Assembly: GCF_000520015.2 (NCBI RefSeq)
Contig: NZ_CP007044.2
Span: 3,658,001 to 3,722,000 of the forward strand
Direction: 5' to 3'
Source of the DNA: Chania multitudinisentens RB-25
Lineage (GTDB): Bacteria; Pseudomonadota; Gammaproteobacteria; Enterobacterales; Enterobacteriaceae
DNA length: 64,000 nt
The position numbers were made by a program, and so were the translations under genes. Every line of letters starts with the position of its first letter. Positions within the stretch are counted from its first letter, which is position 1. This document shows, in pieces, positions 33,131 to 41,802 of this stretch. The notes below the pieces were generated by a model. That model had not been told where the DNA came from, made no database searches, and saw nothing but the letters and a program-made list of their open reading frames with translations.

Positions 33131-33751
33131 CTATCGCCTCACCGCATCCAGGGTGAAACTGCCAATACCTACCGCTACACGCCCCTCAACGGCCTCAAGC
33201 ACTGCGGCGGCACCCGCTGCGCTAAAACCACCGTATAACTCAATCAATCCATACCCGGACGTGGCAAGTTCGGCCGCAATCAAAGACCCAGTTGCCTCGT
33301 CTGGAACGGGAATGAAGGTGGTATGCTGGGGAGCGAATGCCTGCTCGAAACGGTCACGGACTGGATCGCTATCGCTTTCCAGAATAATAAAGGCCTCACG
33401 AGGTGGTTTACCTTCGCCGTAGGCCGAGCTAAACGCGGCTCCCATCACCAGAGACTCAATACCGTAAGTGATTGAGCTAACCAGGGCCCGATAACCGATT
33501 TCTTCACTGATCTTGGGTTTCCAGGCTGGCGACAGTGCGCCACAAAGTTCAATTAGCTCGGCCCCCTCATCAACCAGTTGACGAGCAACGCCAGGTGCCT
33601 CAGCAGGTTCCCCGATGGCGACGATAGTCAAACGGCCTGATGCGCTCTCACGAACAAATCTGACCTGACCGGGCTTAGCGCCATAACCTTCGTAGATAAT
33701 GGCTTTGTTAAGCGGAGCCGGCCTGTGGCCAGAAGAATGTGGTACTGCCAT
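33131..33751 (-). CDS. DUF6506-like protein of unknown function
   Basis: A 206-aa soluble protein from ATG 33751 (MAVPHSSGHR), preceded by AAGGA. It shows two similar halves: VRQLVDEGAELIELCGALSP-type and ELATSGYGLIELYGGFSAAGAAAVLEA-type segments, both with the pattern GxxLIELxGxxSxA, suggesting internal duplication. It is followed by a cupin and preceded by a dienelactone hydrolase on the same strand. The DUF number is from memory and not checked. No catalytic motif was recognised. Confidence 0.6.
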   Translation of the reverse strand: MAVPHSSGHRPAPLNKAIIYEGYGAKPGQVRFVRESASGRLTIVAIGEPAEAPGVARQLVDEGAELIELCGALSPAWKPKISEEIGYRALVSSITYGIESLVMGAAFSSAYGEGKPPREAFIILESDSDPVRDRFEQAFAPQHTTFIPVPDEATGSLIAAELATSGYGLIELYGGFSAAGAAAVLEAVEGRVAVGIGSFTLDAVRR

Positions 33752-33824
33752 ATTGGGAATCCTTATCATTTATTACGTGCCCGTTATGTGGATACGTTTT
33801 TCCGTTTCCCGAGCGAAACCCTTT

Positions 33825-34712
33825 TTATGCCAGATGGTGCCGGAACCAGGCTAAAGTGCGATCCCAGGCCAGTTTTGCGGCGGCTTCGTCATAACGCGGC
33901 GTTGAGTCATTGTGAAACCCGTGGTTCACGCCGGGATAAATATACGCTTCATAGGTTTTACCTGCCGCCTTGAGCGCTGCCTCGTAAGCAGGCCATCCCT
34001 CATTAATGCGGGTATCCAATTCGGCATAATGAAGCAGCAAGGGGGCTTTAATACGAGGGACGTCCTCCGCTTTAGGTTGTCGCCCATAAAATGGCACTGC
34101 GGCACCCAGCTCTGGGTAGGCCACAGCGGCGGCGTTAGCCACCCCGCCACCATAACAAAAGCCGGTGATCCCCACTTTCCCGGTTGTGCTTTTGTGGCTT
34201 ATCAGGAATTCAACAGCGGCGAAAAAGTCATTCATCAGTTTTTCAGGATCAACCTGTTGCTGTAGTTCCCTGCCCTTGTCATCGTTGCCGGGGTAACCCC
34301 CCACCGAACTCAACCCATCGGGCGCCAGCGCCACAAACCCGGCTTTTGCCAAGCGACGCGCGACATCTTCAATATACGGATTTAACCCACGGTTCTCGTG
34401 CACCACCACCACGCCAGGAACCGGCCCTTTCGCTTTGGCTGGTAATACCAGGTAGCCCCGCACTTGGCCATGGCCTTTCGGGGACGGATAGTTAATGTAT
34501 TGCGGAACAATATCAGGATCGGTGAATTCAACTTGTTGAGCGAGCGCATAGTCAGGCAACAGGGAGCCAACGAGCGTGGCGGCGGCGATGCCACCCACGG
34601 CAAACCGGGCCGCGCGGTCGATAAACTCACGCCGGGAAATAAATCCGTGAGCATAATAGTCATACAGCTCAAGCAGTTCTGGGGGAAAATCCTTTGCGGT
34701 GAGACGAGTCAT
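33825..34712 (-). CDS. exported dienelactone hydrolase family protein (YghX-like)
   Basis: A 295-aa alpha/beta hydrolase with an N-terminal twin-arginine motif SRREFIDRAARFAVGGIAAATLVG (about residues 25-48), so probably Tat-exported. Catalytic nucleophile Cys in GITGFCYGGGVAN, Glu in VVVHENRGLNP, acid in LHYAELDTRIN and His in PGVNHGFHND, the dienelactone hydrolase set. GGAGG precedes the ATG. Related to E. coli YghX. The physiological substrate is unknown. Confidence 0.85.
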   Translation of the reverse strand: MTRLTAKDFPPELLELYDYYAHGFISRREFIDRAARFAVGGIAAATLVGSLLPDYALAQQVEFTDPDIVPQYINYPSPKGHGQVRGYLVLPAKAKGPVPGVVVVHENRGLNPYIEDVARRLAKAGFVALAPDGLSSVGGYPGNDDKGRELQQQVDPEKLMNDFFAAVEFLISHKSTTGKVGITGFCYGGGVANAAAVAYPELGAAVPFYGRQPKAEDVPRIKAPLLLHYAELDTRINEGWPAYEAALKAAGKTYEAYIYPGVNHGFHNDSTPRYDEAAAKLAWDRTLAWFRHHLA

Positions 34713-34899
34713 GTGTTCCTCCGATTATTTATGTCGTTATAGCATTACCTCTGTACCTTATTGATTTTCAATAATAGCCATAGCGCTGCGGAGAAACACG
34801 GTAATAATGCGTGTACCATAAATTTCCCCAAAGCTTTCTACCGATTTTGGCTTGATGGGCTATAACTAACTGAGTTTTCCTCCACCTGAGACACAGACA

Positions 34900-35469
34900 A
34901 TGAGCAAGAAAAAAATATTGATGCTGGTTGGTGATTACGCCGAAGATTATGAAACCATGGTGCCTTTCCAGGCATTACAGATGTTGGGCTATAGCGTTGA
35001 TGCGATCTGCCCGGATAAAAGTAAAGGTGACTATATCATGACGGCCATCCATGATTTTGATGGTGCGCAGACATACAGTGAAAAGCCGGGGCATCGGTTT
35101 GTGCTGAATGCGGATTTTGCAGCCACGCGCACTGAAGATTATGACGCTCTCCTGATTCCCGGTGGCCGGGCCCCGGAATACTTACGCCTTAACCCACGGG
35201 TCATCCAGATAGTGCAAGAGTTTGATGCCGCACGTAAGCCGATTGCTGCCGTTTGCCATGGCCCACAGTTATTAGCGGCAGCGGGCGTGCTCAACGGGCG
35301 CACCTGTAGCGCTTATCCGGCCTGCGCCCCAGAAGTGCGGCTGAGTGGCGGAGAATATGCCGATATCGGTATCGATCAGGCGCACGTTGACGGCCATCTG
35401 GTGACTGCACCGGCCTGGCCTGCGCATCCACAATGGTTGGCGAAGTTCGTCAACGTGCTGGAAAAATAG
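34900..35469 (+). CDS. DJ-1/PfpI family protein
   Basis: A 189-aa protein of the class I glutamine amidotransferase-like superfamily. Nucleophile elbow AVCHGPQLLAAAG with Cys and adjacent His, the conserved Glu in GDYAEDYETMVPF, and GGRAPEYLRLNPR. Members act as glyoxalases or deglycases, peptidases or redox chaperones; sequence alone does not decide. Divergent from the dienelactone hydrolase. A perfect 20-bp-stem repeat lies 21 bp downstream. Confidence 0.82.
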   Translation: MSKKKILMLVGDYAEDYETMVPFQALQMLGYSVDAICPDKSKGDYIMTAIHDFDGAQTYSEKPGHRFVLNADFAATRTEDYDALLIPGGRAPEYLRLNPRVIQIVQEFDAARKPIAAVCHGPQLLAAAGVLNGRTCSAYPACAPEVRLSGGEYADIGIDQAHVDGHLVTAPAWPAHPQWLAKFVNVLEK

Positions 35470-35490
35470 AAATACCCAGAGCGTTTTTGC

Positions 35491-35534
35491 GTAACCCTCT
35501 CCGGTTTCTGGTAGCAGAAACCGGAGAGGGTTAC
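35491..35534. repeat. perfect 20-bp-stem inverted repeat
   Basis: GTAACCCTCTCCGGTTTCTG (35491-35510) is followed by GTAG and its exact reverse complement (35515-35534). No T-run follows on either strand, so it is not a standard terminator. It lies 21 bp after the DJ-1/PfpI gene and 146 bp before nhaC. It may be a transcription barrier, an RNA-stabilising stem or a copy of a dispersed palindromic repeat. Confidence 0.8.
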
Positions 35535-35680
35535 CACCTCAACATTTCCGCGAGAGTGACACAATTCTGAAAATAATCATTGCGATATACACCGGCACGC
35601 TATACTTACCTCAGTAGTTACCACAGGTTCGGCTAATTACTTCCGGCAATCCTGTTGTCTTAATTATCTGTGGAGTACAT

Positions 35681-37201
35681 ATGGCCAGTCATCCCCAAAC
35701 ACCCCGTCGTAAAGTGAAAACCCCCAGTTATCTTGATGCCATGATTCCGGTCTTTACGCTGATCATTTTGGTGGGTTCTTCCGTTGCCTTGTTCGGCCTT
35801 GATGCCGTTAACGGCCCTCTGCAGGTTGCAATCATACTCAGTACCATGATCACTGCCGTGGTGATTTTAAAAAATGGCCATACCTGGGAGGAGGTTTCCG
35901 AATCTGGGCGTAAAGGCCTGGCAACCATCTCCAGCGCCGTCTTTATTCTGTTTTCGGTCGGCGCGTTGATTGGCACCTGGAATATGTCCGGCACTATCCC
36001 GACGATGGTGTACTACGGCATTCAGATGATCTCGCCGAACTGGTTTTTTCCCATTGCTTTCCTGATTTGCGTTGGGGTATCGCTGAGTATCGGCAGTTCC
36101 TGGACGACCGCAGGTACCTTGGGGGTAGGATTGGTCGGTTTGGCTAATATGCTGGGATTATCACCGGAAATCACTGCCGGGGCGGTGATCTCCGGGGCCT
36201 ATGTGGGTGACAAAATATCACCGCTGTCAGAAAGTACGGTGTTAGCGGCCCAATTAAACGGTGTGCCGTTGTATAAACATATCCGTTCGCAGCTGTGGAG
36301 CACGGTTCCTTCAGGCGTTATTGCGCTGATCGCTTTTATCGTACTGGGCATCAGCCAGCATAGCGGTTTTGATTCTACCATCACCGATAATGAACTTACC
36401 CGGTTCAATGAGCTTTTTCACATCACACCATGGAATTTGTTGCCACTGGTTTTCCTGTTGGTGTTATCGGTCTTCAAAGTCCCAGCCTCATTGGCGATTC
36501 TGTGTTCGGCGCTACTGGCCGGGGTGATGGCGGCGTTTATGCAACCGCAGGTTATCGTGCGGTTTATCGCCGAACCGGATGTGTCTGCGCCACTGCAGGC
36601 CATTAAGGCCATTTGGTTAGCGATGGCCAACGGTTTTCAGGAAAACTCAGGGATGGAACAAATTGATGCCCTGCTCTCCCGTGGTGGCATGGACAGCATG
36701 TTGCTGACCATTTGGCTCATCATCGGTGCGGTCACCTTTGGGATTATGGTGGATGACTTTGGGTTGCTGAACAAACTGGTGACTCCGCTGCTGCTGCGCG
36801 CCAGAGGCATTGTCCGGTTGTTTGCTTCGGTTGTTGGCACCGCCATCGGGCTTAACATTACCGCGGGCGATCAGTATATTGCCCTGCTGCTGCCAACCCG
36901 TCTGTTCCGCGGTGAGTTTGCTAAACGTGGATTGGCGCCTGAGAACCTGTCACGCATTGTTTCAGATGCCGGTATCGTCACTTCTCCGTTGATCCCATGG
37001 AACTCATGCGGTGCCTATATGGCCGCTGTATTAGGTGTTTCAACCATGGCTTATATGCCGTTTGCCGTTTTCAACATTGCCGCACCGCTGATTACTCTGG
37101 CTCTGGGTATTATGAATATTAATATTCGCCGCATACCGGTTGCCACATCGCCAGAGCATTCAGAAGGAGATAATCCTGGCGGTGTACCTGTTCAAAAGTA
37201 A
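35681..37201 (+). CDS. nhaC: NhaC-type Na+/H+ antiporter
   Basis: Inner-membrane antiporter of about 506 aa and eleven to twelve hydrophobic segments. Family landmarks: SIGSSWTTAGTLGVGLVGLANMLG, VISGAYVGDKISPLSESTVLAAQLNGVPLYKHIRSQLW, GLNITAGDQYIALLLP and VSDAGIVTSPLIPWNSCGAYMA. NhaC family members exchange Na+ for H+ (or malate/lactate in relatives such as MleN). The last 42 bp overlap the convergent acyltransferase gene. It may help with sodium balance in a strain that also uses sodium-coupled enzymes, but no regulatory link is visible. Confidence 0.85.
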   Translation: MASHPQTPRRKVKTPSYLDAMIPVFTLIILVGSSVALFGLDAVNGPLQVAIILSTMITAVVILKNGHTWEEVSESGRKGLATISSAVFILFSVGALIGTWNMSGTIPTMVYYGIQMISPNWFFPIAFLICVGVSLSIGSSWTTAGTLGVGLVGLANMLGLSPEITAGAVISGAYVGDKISPLSESTVLAAQLNGVPLYKHIRSQLWSTVPSGVIALIAFIVLGISQHSGFDSTITDNELTRFNELFHITPWNLLPLVFLLVLSVFKVPASLAILCSALLAGVMAAFMQPQVIVRFIAEPDVSAPLQAIKAIWLAMANGFQENSGMEQIDALLSRGGMDSMLLTIWLIIGAVTFGIMVDDFGLLNKLVTPLLLRARGIVRLFASVVGTAIGLNITAGDQYIALLLPTRLFRGEFAKRGLAPENLSRIVSDAGIVTSPLIPWNSCGAYMAAVLGVSTMAYMPFAVFNIAAPLITLALGIMNINIRRIPVATSPEHSEGDNPGGVPVQK

Positions 37202-38128
37202 CAGGCGGGAAACAATAACAGAGGCAAGAAATACCAGCACTAGCAGGGTAAACTTCAGGGTGGCATCGTTGAAGTCATACAATGTGGTAATAAAGTAAAA
37301 CACACTGTAATGAACGATGTACACCCCGACCATCGCCGGGCTGATAAATTCGACGATATTGGTTACCAGCCGGTTCTTGATGTTGATATTATCGAAGAGA
37401 ACAAACAAGATCAGGCTCATCGCCAACAGATGAAGATGCTCTAATACAAACCAGCCTGCCACACTGAGCTGAACGTGAGTTGATAAGTAGCGCTCATAGA
37501 AATACATCGATATAGCAAGAGGGACCAGCATTATCGCTGCAACCCAAAGCGTGCGTATCTTTTTGGTGAACTGGCGGCCTTGCTCAGAACCTAACATATG
37601 ACCAAAAATGTAATACCCTCCCCATATCCATATGAATGAGTAACTGGAAATAAACAGAGGATCATCTTTCATATCTAATGGGCTGAAGATATCGAGCAAG
37701 GCAATAATGGCAACCAGGCTGGAGAAGAACAGCGCGGTTATTTTTAAATGCTTAATGCCTTTAAGAATAATAGGGTAAATCAAATAAATCACCCCCATAT
37801 TTAGCAAGATGCCATTTTGTAGAATATAACCTTGCTGTATATATTGAGTTGTGATAAGAGATAAAACAATATTCCAGAAAATCATTATAATAATGATGGA
37901 TTTTATTTTAATCAGAATATCTTTTTTCGTCAGTTCCTCGATTTCATCCATATAGCCTATTATTATAAAAAACAATGGTTTAGATATTATCGATAGAAAG
38001 TAAAAAACACTCATTGCATTTGCATTGAGAAAACACTCATAAGCGCATATCTGGCTTGTTGAAAAAAAAGTCACCGCTGCAAAACAGCTCAAACTTTTTA
38101 ATGCATGCTGGTTTACGCTTTTAATCAT
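37160..38128 (-). CDS. acyltransferase-3 family membrane protein
   Basis: A 322-aa integral membrane protein with about ten hydrophobic segments. The layout (N-terminal FFSTSQICAYECFL, then FYFLSIISKPLFFIIIGYM, and C-terminal EFISPAMVGVYIVHYSVFYFITTLY) is that of acyltransferase-3 enzymes that acetylate surface glycans or other extracytoplasmic sugars. The classical R-x-x-A/H catalytic His motif is not evident near the N-terminus. Lower GC and AT-rich codons than nhaC suggest a different origin. Its last 42 bp are antisense to nhaC. Confidence 0.65.
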   Translation of the reverse strand: MIKSVNQHALKSLSCFAAVTFFSTSQICAYECFLNANAMSVFYFLSIISKPLFFIIIGYMDEIEELTKKDILIKIKSIIIIMIFWNIVLSLITTQYIQQGYILQNGILLNMGVIYLIYPIILKGIKHLKITALFFSSLVAIIALLDIFSPLDMKDDPLFISSYSFIWIWGGYYIFGHMLGSEQGRQFTKKIRTLWVAAIMLVPLAISMYFYERYLSTHVQLSVAGWFVLEHLHLLAMSLILFVLFDNINIKNRLVTNIVEFISPAMVGVYIVHYSVFYFITTLYDFNDATLKFTLLVLVFLASVIVSRLLLLNRYTARIISF

Positions 38129-38686
38129 TAGGTTACCACCAATTACTCAGCGCGTTCAAACGCACCTTACTGTTTTTTATAAAAATAATTTTAGTACAAT
38201 AGCGCTCGCTACACAATGTATAATTATCAATGTACTTAACGAGTACAAGGATATTTTTTCCTGAACTCATCCTGCTCTAAAACAGAATTCATGTTCTCAG
38301 GTAGTGCACTTCCCCTATCAGGACGGTAAGCCAGAATAATGTGGCGCTACTTTTTGAAATTAGAAGAAAAATGAGAATGCAGTGTTTTTTTCCTGCTAGG
38401 CTGATTCAAACGCAATTCTTCCCCCTCTCCGCCCATGAAATTAATTAATGCTTTTTTTTCATAAAAATCAGAGTATTATTTCGATAAAAATGTTTTTACT
38501 GGAACTTTAACCTGTCATGCCGGAGATATGCAAAAAAACCAAAAGAAACTAAGCCGTTATGATTGTAACGGAGTTTTTCCTGACAGGAAAAATTGGTGGT
38601 TATAGCTATGATTTAATTGTAACTGCATTAGTGACGTTAGCTTTTAATAACACACAACTTATGACTTGGTGTCAGTAAGGAAAATC
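38129..38686. promoter_or_regulatory. 558-bp intergenic region before arcD
   Basis: AT-rich region without a credible ORF between the divergent acyltransferase and arcD genes. It holds the palindrome at 38574-38592 and an ArgR-box-like stretch AATGTATAATTATCAATG at 38215-38232. I saw no clear FNR box (TTGAT-N4-ATCAA), which might be expected for an anaerobic arginine pathway. Promoters are not assigned. Confidence 0.4.
38574..38592. repeat. palindrome TTTTTCCTG-A-CAGGAAAAA
   Basis: A perfect 9-bp inverted repeat around a single A, 94 bp before arcD. It has T-runs on both sides, so it could be a compact bidirectional terminator or a regulator-binding site in the arcD leader. Confidence 0.6.
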
Positions 38687-40210
38687 ATGACAAGCTCATC
38701 AACGAATAAACTGTCCCTATGGTCGCTCACAGCGCTGGTTGTGGGCTCCATGATAGGTGCCGGGATATTTTCTTTACCGGCGACATTTGGGCGCGCAACG
38801 GGGGGGTTTGGTGCCATCATCGCTTGGTGTATTGCCGGTGGTGGTATGTTAATGCTGGCCTTTGTTTTCCAAACCTTGGCTCAACGTAAACCTAATCTGG
38901 ATTCCGGCGTATTCATTTATGCCAAAGAAGGATTTGGTGATTATCTGGGATTTGCCTCAGCACTTGGATTTTGGGCGGGTACCTGTATTGGTAACGTCTC
39001 CTACTTTGTGTTGATCAAATCAACATTGGGTGCATTTTTCCCAATATTTGGTGATGGTAATACTATTCCCGCCGTATTAGTGGCCTCAGTCATTTTGTGG
39101 GGATTTCATATTCTGATTTTGCGCGGAGTAAAAAGCGCAGCGGCAATCAATACCATTGCCACTGTTGCCAAAATCCTGCCAATTATCCTGTTCGTTATTG
39201 TCCTGATCTTTGCCTTCAAAAGTGACATATTCATGCTCAACTTCTGGGGTTCCCCAGAATCCGCCTCTCTTGCCAGCGTTGGAGATCTTACTCATCTCAA
39301 TGATTATGGTTATGTCGGGCATGCGGCGGCAGCGATCACGCCGGTTGCAGAACCTGAATCACTGTTCAGCCAGGTACGCAGCACCATGCTGGTAACGGTA
39401 TTTGTGTTCTTAGGGATTGAAGGAGCCAGTGTCTACTCCCGCTATGCCAAAGAGCGCAGCCATGTCGGTATCGCAACGGTTCTGGGTTTCATCGGTGTCC
39501 TGTGCCTGCTGGTACTGATCACCATGCTCTCTTACGGTGTGCTGTTGCGCCCTGATTTGGCTGCGTTGCGCCAACCTTCCATGGCCGGCGTGCTGGAAGC
39601 CATTGTGGGCCGCTGGGGTGCTATCTTTATCAGCGTAGGGTTGATTGTTTCGGTGTTAGGGGCTTATCTCTCTTGGTCACTGTTGGCCGCAGAGGTGCTG
39701 TTCTCGGCAGCGAAAAGTCAGAGCATGCCAAAAATATTTGGTACAGAAAACAGTAACGCGGTTCCGTCTGCCGCCGTTTGGTTAACCAACATCACTGTTC
39801 AGACATTTTTGATTCTGACGTTGTTCAGTGACTATGCCTTCCAACTGGCACTTGAGCTGACCAGCTCTTTGACCCTGATCCCTTACCTGCTGGTTGCGGC
39901 TTACGGGTTGAAACTGGCCTGGACAAGAGAAACTTACGAAACCGATAAAACCGATCTCAAGAAAGACCTGATCATTGCGGCTATTGCAACCTTCTACGGG
40001 CTGCTGATGCTGTATGCCGGTGGTATGAAATATATTCTGCTCTCGGCCATTATCTATGGTCCTGGCACGCTGCTGTACATTCTGGCCAAGCGTGAACAGC
40101 ATGCAAAAAAACTGTTCAACAACCCGGCTGAAATGGGGCTCTTTGTTATCGTCATGGTCGCCGCAATTGTTGCAATCTATAACATTGCAACTGGCGTTAT
40201 TACTATCTGA
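38687..40210 (+). CDS. arcD: arginine:ornithine antiporter
   Basis: A 507-aa APC-superfamily exchanger from ATG 38687 (MTSSSTNKLSLWSL), preceded by TAAGGAAAATC. It has twelve hydrophobic segments, the family start ALVVGSMIGAGIFSLPATFGRATGGFGAIIAW and VFVFLGIEGASVYSRYAKERSHVG, typical of basic amino acid antiporters. It imports arginine for the deiminase and exports ornithine or citrulline. It is 15 bp before arcA and so cotranscribed. Confidence 0.9.
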   Translation: MTSSSTNKLSLWSLTALVVGSMIGAGIFSLPATFGRATGGFGAIIAWCIAGGGMLMLAFVFQTLAQRKPNLDSGVFIYAKEGFGDYLGFASALGFWAGTCIGNVSYFVLIKSTLGAFFPIFGDGNTIPAVLVASVILWGFHILILRGVKSAAAINTIATVAKILPIILFVIVLIFAFKSDIFMLNFWGSPESASLASVGDLTHLNDYGYVGHAAAAITPVAEPESLFSQVRSTMLVTVFVFLGIEGASVYSRYAKERSHVGIATVLGFIGVLCLLVLITMLSYGVLLRPDLAALRQPSMAGVLEAIVGRWGAIFISVGLIVSVLGAYLSWSLLAAEVLFSAAKSQSMPKIFGTENSNAVPSAAVWLTNITVQTFLILTLFSDYAFQLALELTSSLTLIPYLLVAAYGLKLAWTRETYETDKTDLKKDLIIAAIATFYGLLMLYAGGMKYILLSAIIYGPGTLLYILAKREQHAKKLFNNPAEMGLFVIVMVAAIVAIYNIATGVITI

Positions 40211-40225
40211 TCGAGGCAAGTCATT

Positions 40226-41497
40226 ATGTCGACTAAAAAAAAGACACAGACCAAGTTTGGTGTACATTCAGAAGTAGGGAAATTACATAAAGTGATGGTG
40301 TGTGCGCCCGGCAAAGCGCACAACCGGCTGACGCCAAGCAATTGTGATGAGTTGTTGTTTGATGATGTACTGTGGGTTGAACGTGCCAAACGTGACCATT
40401 TTGACTTTATGACCAAGATGCGCGAACACGGCGTTGATGTGGTTGAAATGCACAATCTGCTGGCAGAAACGCTGGCGTTGCCAGAAGCCAGAAAATGGAT
40501 ACTGGATCAGCAGATTGTGCCGAACGAAGTGTCTCTGGGGATCCTGAATGAAACCCGCAGCTTTCTGGATGGACTGGCACCGCGGGCATTGGCCGAAGTC
40601 CTGATCGGTGGCCTTTCCACCACAGAACTGGCCAAAGAGGGTTATGCCGATCACGAAGAACTGAAACTGATCCGTGAAGCCGTCGGGATTACAGAATACC
40701 TGCTGCCACCGTTGCCGAACACCTTATATACCCGTGATACCACCTGCTGGATCTACGGCGGGGTGACGTTGAACCCTCTGTACTGGCCTGCTCGCCATGA
40801 AGAAACCATCCTGACGACCGCCATCTACAAATTCCACCCAGACTTTGCGGGTAACGTTAACGTCTGGTGGGGGGACCCAACCGTGCACCATGGCACCGCT
40901 ACCCTGGAAGGCGGCGATGTGATGCCTATTGGTAACAAAACGGTGTTGATCGGCATGAGTGAGCGTACTTCGCATCAAGCGATTACTCAGCTGGCGGCCT
41001 CACTGTTTGCTAACAAACACTCTGGTGTTGAGCGGGTGATGATCGCTGCCATGCCTAAGCTGCGTGCGGCGATGCACTTGGATACGGTATTCACTTTCTG
41101 CGACCGCGATGTTGTCACGCTCTACCCTGCTATCGTCGATCAGATCAAAACCTTCTCGCTGCGCCCGGACAGTGGCCCAACCGGCATGAAGCTGAGCCGC
41201 GACAAAGGCACTTTTGTTGAAGCGATCGCCGGGGCATTGAATCTGAAAAAACTGCGCGTCGTAGAAACCGAAGGCAACGACTATGATACCGAACGCCAGC
41301 AATGGGACAGCGGTAACAACATGGTTGCTCTGTCTCCAGGTGTGGTACTAGCTTACGACCGCAATACCAAAACCAATACCCAGTTGAGGAAAGAAGGGGT
41401 TGAGGTGATTGAGATTGTGGGCAGCGAACTGGGTCGTGGCCGTGGTGGTGGTCACTGTATGACCTGCCCGATTATCCGTGATGCCATTGACTATTAA
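40226..41497 (+). CDS. arcA: arginine deiminase
   Basis: Hydrolyses arginine to citrulline and ammonia. 423 aa. Conserved elements: FGVHSEVGKLHKVMVCAPGKAHNRLTPSN at the N-terminus, GLSTTEL, NTLYTRDTTCWIYGGVTLNPL, the substrate-binding LEGGDVMPIG, the catalytic His in MHLDTVFTFCD and the nucleophile Cys in GGGHCMTCPIIRDAI. The next genes of a full deiminase operon (arcB, arcC) do not follow: a terminator comes next. The pathway may be completed elsewhere, or the pair may serve mainly for ammonia production and acid resistance. Confidence 0.95.
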   Translation: MSTKKKTQTKFGVHSEVGKLHKVMVCAPGKAHNRLTPSNCDELLFDDVLWVERAKRDHFDFMTKMREHGVDVVEMHNLLAETLALPEARKWILDQQIVPNEVSLGILNETRSFLDGLAPRALAEVLIGGLSTTELAKEGYADHEELKLIREAVGITEYLLPPLPNTLYTRDTTCWIYGGVTLNPLYWPARHEETILTTAIYKFHPDFAGNVNVWWGDPTVHHGTATLEGGDVMPIGNKTVLIGMSERTSHQAITQLAASLFANKHSGVERVMIAAMPKLRAAMHLDTVFTFCDRDVVTLYPAIVDQIKTFSLRPDSGPTGMKLSRDKGTFVEAIAGALNLKKLRVVETEGNDYDTERQQWDSGNNMVALSPGVVLAYDRNTKTNTQLRKEGVEVIEIVGSELGRGRGGGHCMTCPIIRDAIDY

Positions 41498-41526
41498 TTG
41501 AAATAAATCAGTCATCACACTCAAAC

Positions 41527-41557
41527 GCCGGGTAGCTTGTCTATCCGGCTTTTTTTA
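41527..41557 (+). terminator. rho-independent terminator of arcDA
   Basis: GCCGGGTAG and CTATCCGGC form a stem with a short loop, followed by TTTTTTT, 30 bp after the arcA stop. It closes the arcDA unit. Confidence 0.85.
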
Positions 41558-41802
41558 TGCCTGAGCAGATCGCCCGGTACTGGTGAAAGTGAAGCAAGTA
41601 GCAGAGGGGGCAGCTTGGATATCGAAAATTATTGTACGTCAAAGCTCTTTTTTGACCTTTCGACTTTAGCTGGTTTCAGGCGATGAAACTTACCGGAAAC
41701 CGGTATCCGGTTGCTTTTCCAGATATAATCGCCGGTCAGATTGATGTGCTCCCAGCCTAACGGCGACATAAATGAGAGGGATTTTCCTCACTCTCATTGA
41801 GT

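Noticed and set aside
38215..38232. ArgR operator upstream of arcD
   Set aside because: The match to the ARG box is partial and lies about 450 bp from the gene; kept only as a remark.
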